From: Ryuthela nishihirai
Taxonomy: Eukaryota > Arthropoda > Arachnida > Araneae > Heptathelidae
Assembly (NCBI GenBank): GCA_038380435.1
Contig: JAWZYU010000025.1
Location: 26,884,707-26,948,706 of the forward strand
Length of the DNA stretch: 64,000 bases
Reading direction: 5' to 3'
Every line of letters starts with the position of its first letter. The first letter of the stretch is position 1. Shown in pieces: positions 50,901 through 56,900 of this stretch. Below the pieces are notes generated by a model, which saw only the letters and a program-made list of their open reading frames with translations, did not search any database and was not told the origin of the DNA. A program made the position numbers and the translations under genes.

Positions 50901-53900
50901 ATTTTTAGGCATGAAAAAGTACAAGAAAACTGCATAGACTTGGTTGGTAGAATAGCTGATAGAGGGGCAGAATATGTTTCAGCAAGAGAATGGATGAGAA
51001 TCTGTTTTGAACTTCTAGAGCTACTTAAGGCACATAAAAAAGCTATTCGAAGAGCTACAGTAAATACTTTTGGATATATAGCAAAAGCAATAGGTCCTCA
51101 TGATGTACTTGCTACATTACTAAATAACTTAAGGGTAAGTTTTTCTTTTTTGAACTTTATATTGTTGATTAGGAAACGATAAATCAATATTCAAACTGAA
51201 CTGTGATGGTCACGAAGTTTCCATTGCCAACAATGAGTTGACCCTTTAGACCCAGAGTGGGTGGGAAAACATGCCTTTTTAGTTTTAGCAGGTAATTGTT
51301 TTTAGAGATAAACGAAAAATTTGGGTTAGATAAAAATTGATAAAATATTATAATTCACACCTTTTAAATCTTTCCAAAACTATAATTGCACTCTCTAATG
51401 GTGAAAAAATTTGCAAATTCCAAAATTTCAAACAAATTTTGCAAATGATACGTTTAAGCTAGAAATATTTAATTTTGGTGGAATGTGAATGTCATGATAT
51501 TTCTACTGGCAACAATGAATTGACTTCTTAGACACAAGGGTGGGGGGGGGACAATTTTTTGTTTTAGCAGATAATTTCATAGTGTGATCAATTAATTCGT
51601 GAGAAGAAGCAAAAAGTTACATTAAATATCATCCTCTGAATCTTCCTGGCATTTGTTTTTCTCAAAATATTCTCCCTTGAACTTCACACATTTTTGCCAT
51701 CGTTGTACCCATGCATTAAAAGCGTCTTTGAAGCCATTTTTCGAAAGCCTGCGGAGTGTTGTCATTGTGGCTCTAAAGCTTCATCATCGGATGCAAAATG
51801 TTTCCCTTTCAAAGCTTTCTTCAGTCGCGGAAAGAGGAAAAAAACGCAGGGTGCTAAGTCCGTGGAATATGGAGAATGTGGCAGAACCTCACCACCTATG
51901 GCAGTGATCACTGGCTGCACAATACTAGCCATATGGAGCCTGAAATTGTCATGATGGAGAAACCAAGTCACACCAGAAAGTTCCAGACATTTTCCATGAA
52001 TGGCAAGTCGAAGTTTGATTCTGAGGACCTTTGAGTAGGCTTCCTTATTCATGGTTGTTCCACGAGGCATAAAGTGAGTAACAAGAACACCTTTGATATA
52101 AAAAAAACATGAGCCATTTGTTTCCCAGCTGAACAAGAAACCCAAATTTTCTTGGGTCTTGGTAAATCGGGATGTTTCCATTGACTCGACTGTTGTTTTG
52201 TTTCGGGATCTGGTGAAAGATGCAAGTTTCATCGCAAGTCACAATTCAACTCGTGAAGGTTGGATCCTGACTTTCAAAACAATTAAGCATCTCCTTGCAC
52301 AGCTATAACCTTTTTTGTTCTGGAGTCAAACTGTGTGGAATCCATTGAGCACAGATTTGTGACATTTTCAATTGGGTTTTCACAATCACGTGAGCTCTTC
52401 CATATGAAACTGACATTTTTCATAGCCACTTCATGAAGTGTTATATTCTTCTGTCTTCATTCAGGATTGCCAGTGCTCTTTTGATTTGCCCAGGAGTTAT
52501 TAAGGATGAAGACTGGCCGGGTCTTGGGTCATCAGCAATAGATTTGTGTCCTTCTTTGAATCAATTATGCCACATAAAAATGTCGGACCTATGAAGACAG
52601 TCATTACCATAGACTTCACTCATCTCTTCAACAGTCACAGCAGCACTTAGGCTTTGCCTAACCCAATAGCGAACAACATACCTCTGTTCCGTTTCAAAAT
52701 TACTGAATTAATTCAAAAATACTGAATTTGAGAAAGAGGTGAAGAATATTAAAATAATTTCGAACTTTAGTTTTAAAAAATATTTTTAATATTTCTGACA
52801 TTAGTACTATTGTAAAGTTTGCACATTTTTAATTAGTTTATTGAATGTTTTGCTAAATTAAAACTTATCTTTTGCTTGTACTTAAAAGTGCAAGCTTACA
52901 GAGATTAAGATTCAATTCTTGTGCTGATAACACTCATTATTAGTGAAGACAAATGTTTGTCTATATACAGTGATCTTTATTTTGTCTGATATCTCTTGAA
53001 GAGCAAAAAAAAGTTGCCCACAAAAATAAACTGAACATACTGCTGAACATTAGACATATTTGGCATGCAAATTAAGGTCATCTGTGAAACTGAATTGCAA
53101 GTAAATAAAAGTTTGGCAGCCAAACTCTGAACTTTTGTTTAAAAGGATATATATGCAATTTTTTTTATCAGATTTAATACGTGTACTTAAGCATAAATGT
53201 ATTAAAATTTTGCAGACAAAAATCGATTTTGGTGAAACTTATTTATCTGTTCTGAGACAAAGTGGAAAAATTTATCTGACAGATTTTGTTTTAATTAATA
53301 TTCACCTTAGAAAAGTTAGGTGGTTGATTATTTTGCAGTGTTCCCATTTCTTTATGTAATCATGTCTAATTTAATACTACTGCAGAGAATAAATTGCAGC
53401 TTTTTACTGTTAAAATAATATAAATAAATAAATAAATAAATAAAGGACCGTTAGTAACTTTCAAAAGAGATACTCTCTTGTGGGAGTGAACGGAAGGGGA
53501 GGGCTGCCAGATTAGTGTGGCCTACTGATCTGGACAACTATGGCTACTTTTCTTTTTTTTCTACCCTGCTGAGGAGTGGTCAACCACACAGTGTCCTGGT
53601 GCTGACCATATAAACCTACTGGACTGGACAGATATATGGCTCTGAGCTTGATTATGGATCCTGATTTTGCTGCACTGGTGGGCTTCTGTGGAGGGAAAAT
53701 CTTCCGCTGTGTTTTCTGTTTGTTTGTGGGTTGACAGCCCCAAGTGAATAGATTCACAGGATATGTATATCAGCTGGTGGATAATCCTGAGCAGAAGTCA
53801 TCGCAGGCACCTGAACTCTTTGCTTCTATTGGCATCGTCAAATTCTACATTGGAGGAAGTCTTCCAGTGTAGATGGCTTCAGCCTTTAGTAGTGGGGAAC

Positions 53901-56900
53901 GGGTCTTTGCCCCATGTCTGCGATTAGGGGGCTGTTTGATATTGTCGGCATTCCCTCTCTCAATAAACATTGTTTCTTTAAACATCCCACTAACCATTTT
54001 CTCTCCATAGGTAGTTGGAATGTGAGGACTCTGCACAGAGCTTTTTCTCTTGATGTCCTCACACAAGAATTCCACCGTTATAATTTAGATATTCTCGGCT
54101 TGCAAGAGACCAGATGGACAGATAAAGGTCAGATTCTTAAAAATAATCTTAACTTTCTCTTTTCAGGGCAGGACGACAATAAGCATCACCAAGGCGTAGG
54201 TCTGCTTCTCAGCAGACACGCTAGTGATGCTCTTCTAGGATATGAGTGCATTAATGAAAAGTTTCTTACAGCAAAATTTCAGACAAGCGTTAAAGACTTG
54301 AATTTTATCTGCTGTTATGCCCCCACTGAGGATGCCGATGAGGATGAGAAGGATAGGTTTTATGAACAACTTCAGGATATTTTGAATTCTGTCAAGAAAT
54401 GAGATATTACCCTTGTTCTTGGTGACTTCAATGCCAAAGTTGGTACTGACTCTGACCTTTGGGGAGGAGTAATAGGCCCTTTTGGTATTGGTAGCTGCAA
54501 TGGCAATGGGCAACGTCTCCTACAGGTAAGTAAACTCAATGGATTCAGAATAACTAACACTTATTACAAACACCGCGATATACATAAGTACACATGGGTT
54601 TCACCTGATGGGCTGCATAAGAATATGATTGATTACATATTAATTAACAGCAAATGGGCTAGTTCTGTTAGGAATACCAGGGCATATAGGGGAGCTGAAA
54701 TTGGATCTGACCATTACCTTGTTAAAAGTGTGTTGCAACTTAAACTTAAAAAGTGTTGTGCTAGGGTTAAAAAATTTACTTTTAATACTGAAGCTCTGAA
54801 AGATCCAGTTATAGCCAAAGCTTACCATGATAGGTTACTTAGTCATTATGACAGTCATGGTTTGCTTACTACTGAAGTTGAGGAAGAATGGGATCATTTT
54901 AAACAGGCTTTTTTGGACACTAACAGTACTCTTTTAGGAAAAAAGGAGCAGAAGAGGCAGAATTATCTGAGTGATAAGGCACTTGAGCTTATTTCGGAAA
55001 GAAAGAACTGCAGGAATGCACTTAATCAATACCCTACTAGTCCTAATAGAAAGCATTACAGAGACCTTAATAAACTTGTAAAGGATCAGTTAGCTGCTGA
55101 TAAGAATCTTTGGCTTGATGGTTTGGCTGACAAAGCCGAGGAAGCAGTTAGACAGCACAACAGCAGAGAGCTGTACCAGACAGTTAATGTTTTGTGTGGT
55201 AGAAAACGGACAGGCATACAAGGATTGAAGGATAAACAAGGTAAGGTTATAGAAGGGGAGGATTCTGTCATGGCTAGGTGGGCTGAGTATTTCAGTGATG
55301 TTTTAAACAATGTGGTTAATTCTACTCCCATTGTTTTTAATTATGATAGATGTATTGATGGCTTTAATGTTGGCCCTATAACACAATCTGAAGTTATTTT
55401 GGCTGTTTCTAAACTTAAACTTCATAAATCCCCAGGGGTAGATGAAATTACTACAGAAATGCTTAGAGTTGGGAATGTTTCAGTTACCACTTGGATGACT
55501 GAAATTCTGAACATCTTTTATGATAAAGGCATGGTTCCTAAGGATTTTACCAGAGCTATTGTTATCCCTATTTTAGAAAAAGGTGATCGCAGTTCTTGTG
55601 ATAACTATAGGGGTATCAGCCTACTCTCTGTTCCAGGTAAAGTTCTTTCCATGATTGTGCTTAATAGAATTAAGAATCTGGTTGACAGTCAATTGCATGA
55701 TGAGCAATGTGGATTCAGAAGTGGTAGGGGATGTGTGGATCAGATATTTTCACTTAGGCAGATTCTTGAGAAATGTTTAGAGTTTCAGAAACCTTTGGTT
55801 GCTAGCTTTGTTGATTTCAAAAAGGCTTTCGACTCTGTTGATCGTCATAATTTGTGGTTGATTGTGAGATCATATGGTATACCAGACAAGTTAGTTAACA
55901 TTATGAAAGCTCTCTATAATAACACTGAGTCGTGTGTGAGAGTTGGTAAGGCTTGTAACAATTGGTTTAGCATTACTTCTGGTGTTCGACAAGGGTGCAT
56001 TTTGTCTCCTTTTCTCTTTAGCTTGGTTATTGATTATGTTATGCGAAATTCACTTCAAGGGAAAGATTTTGGCCTTAAATGGGCTGGAGATACGAAAATT
56101 TCTGATTTAGATTATGCTGATGATTTAGCCCTTTTGGCAAATGATGTTGATGAGATGAACTCTTTCATTCGAGCTGTTGATGAGACTGGTAGTAGAGTAG
56201 GTTTGGTTACAAACAGAGAGAAAACTAAAGTGATGAAAATTGGTCAGGCAGGCTGTGATTCAGTTAATCTGAATGGTTGCAGTCTTGAGCAGGTGTCTCA
56301 CAGTTTAATTATCTTGGGAGCTATGTAAAAGATAATGGTGATGTGCGGCTTGAGATTAACAGACAAGTAGGGATTGCTGCCGGGACTTTTAAGAATCTAT
56401 GGAGAGTGTGGAGAAATAGGCGTATACACCTAAAGAATAAAATTAGACTGTATAATAGTTTAGTTCTTTCTAGGGTTAGTTATGGTGGTGAAACTTGGAC
56501 ACTTTGTAAACAAGATAACAGGAAACTAGATGCTTTTGATTCCAGATGCTTACGCAGTATCTTGGGCATTAGGTGGTTCAACTTTGTAACTAATGATGAG
56601 GTTAGGCAAAGGAGTTTGCAACCTCCTTTAAGCAGCATATTGTGCAGAGAGGAGACTCCGTTGGTTTGGCCATGTTGCCCGTATGAATAATTATAGATTG
56701 GCGAATAGGGTTATGAACAGTGTGCCTAAAGGCCTCAGAAGGAGGGGGAGACCTAGGATGCGGTGGGCAGACAATGTCAAACAGGACCTTGTTAGAATTG
56801 GTGTGCAGTGGCCAGATGCAGTAGATGTAGCTCAGGATAGATTTGCTTGGAGAACTAAATTGCACAGTCTGGTTGGACCTCCGTAGCCCATGGCTGCTTG

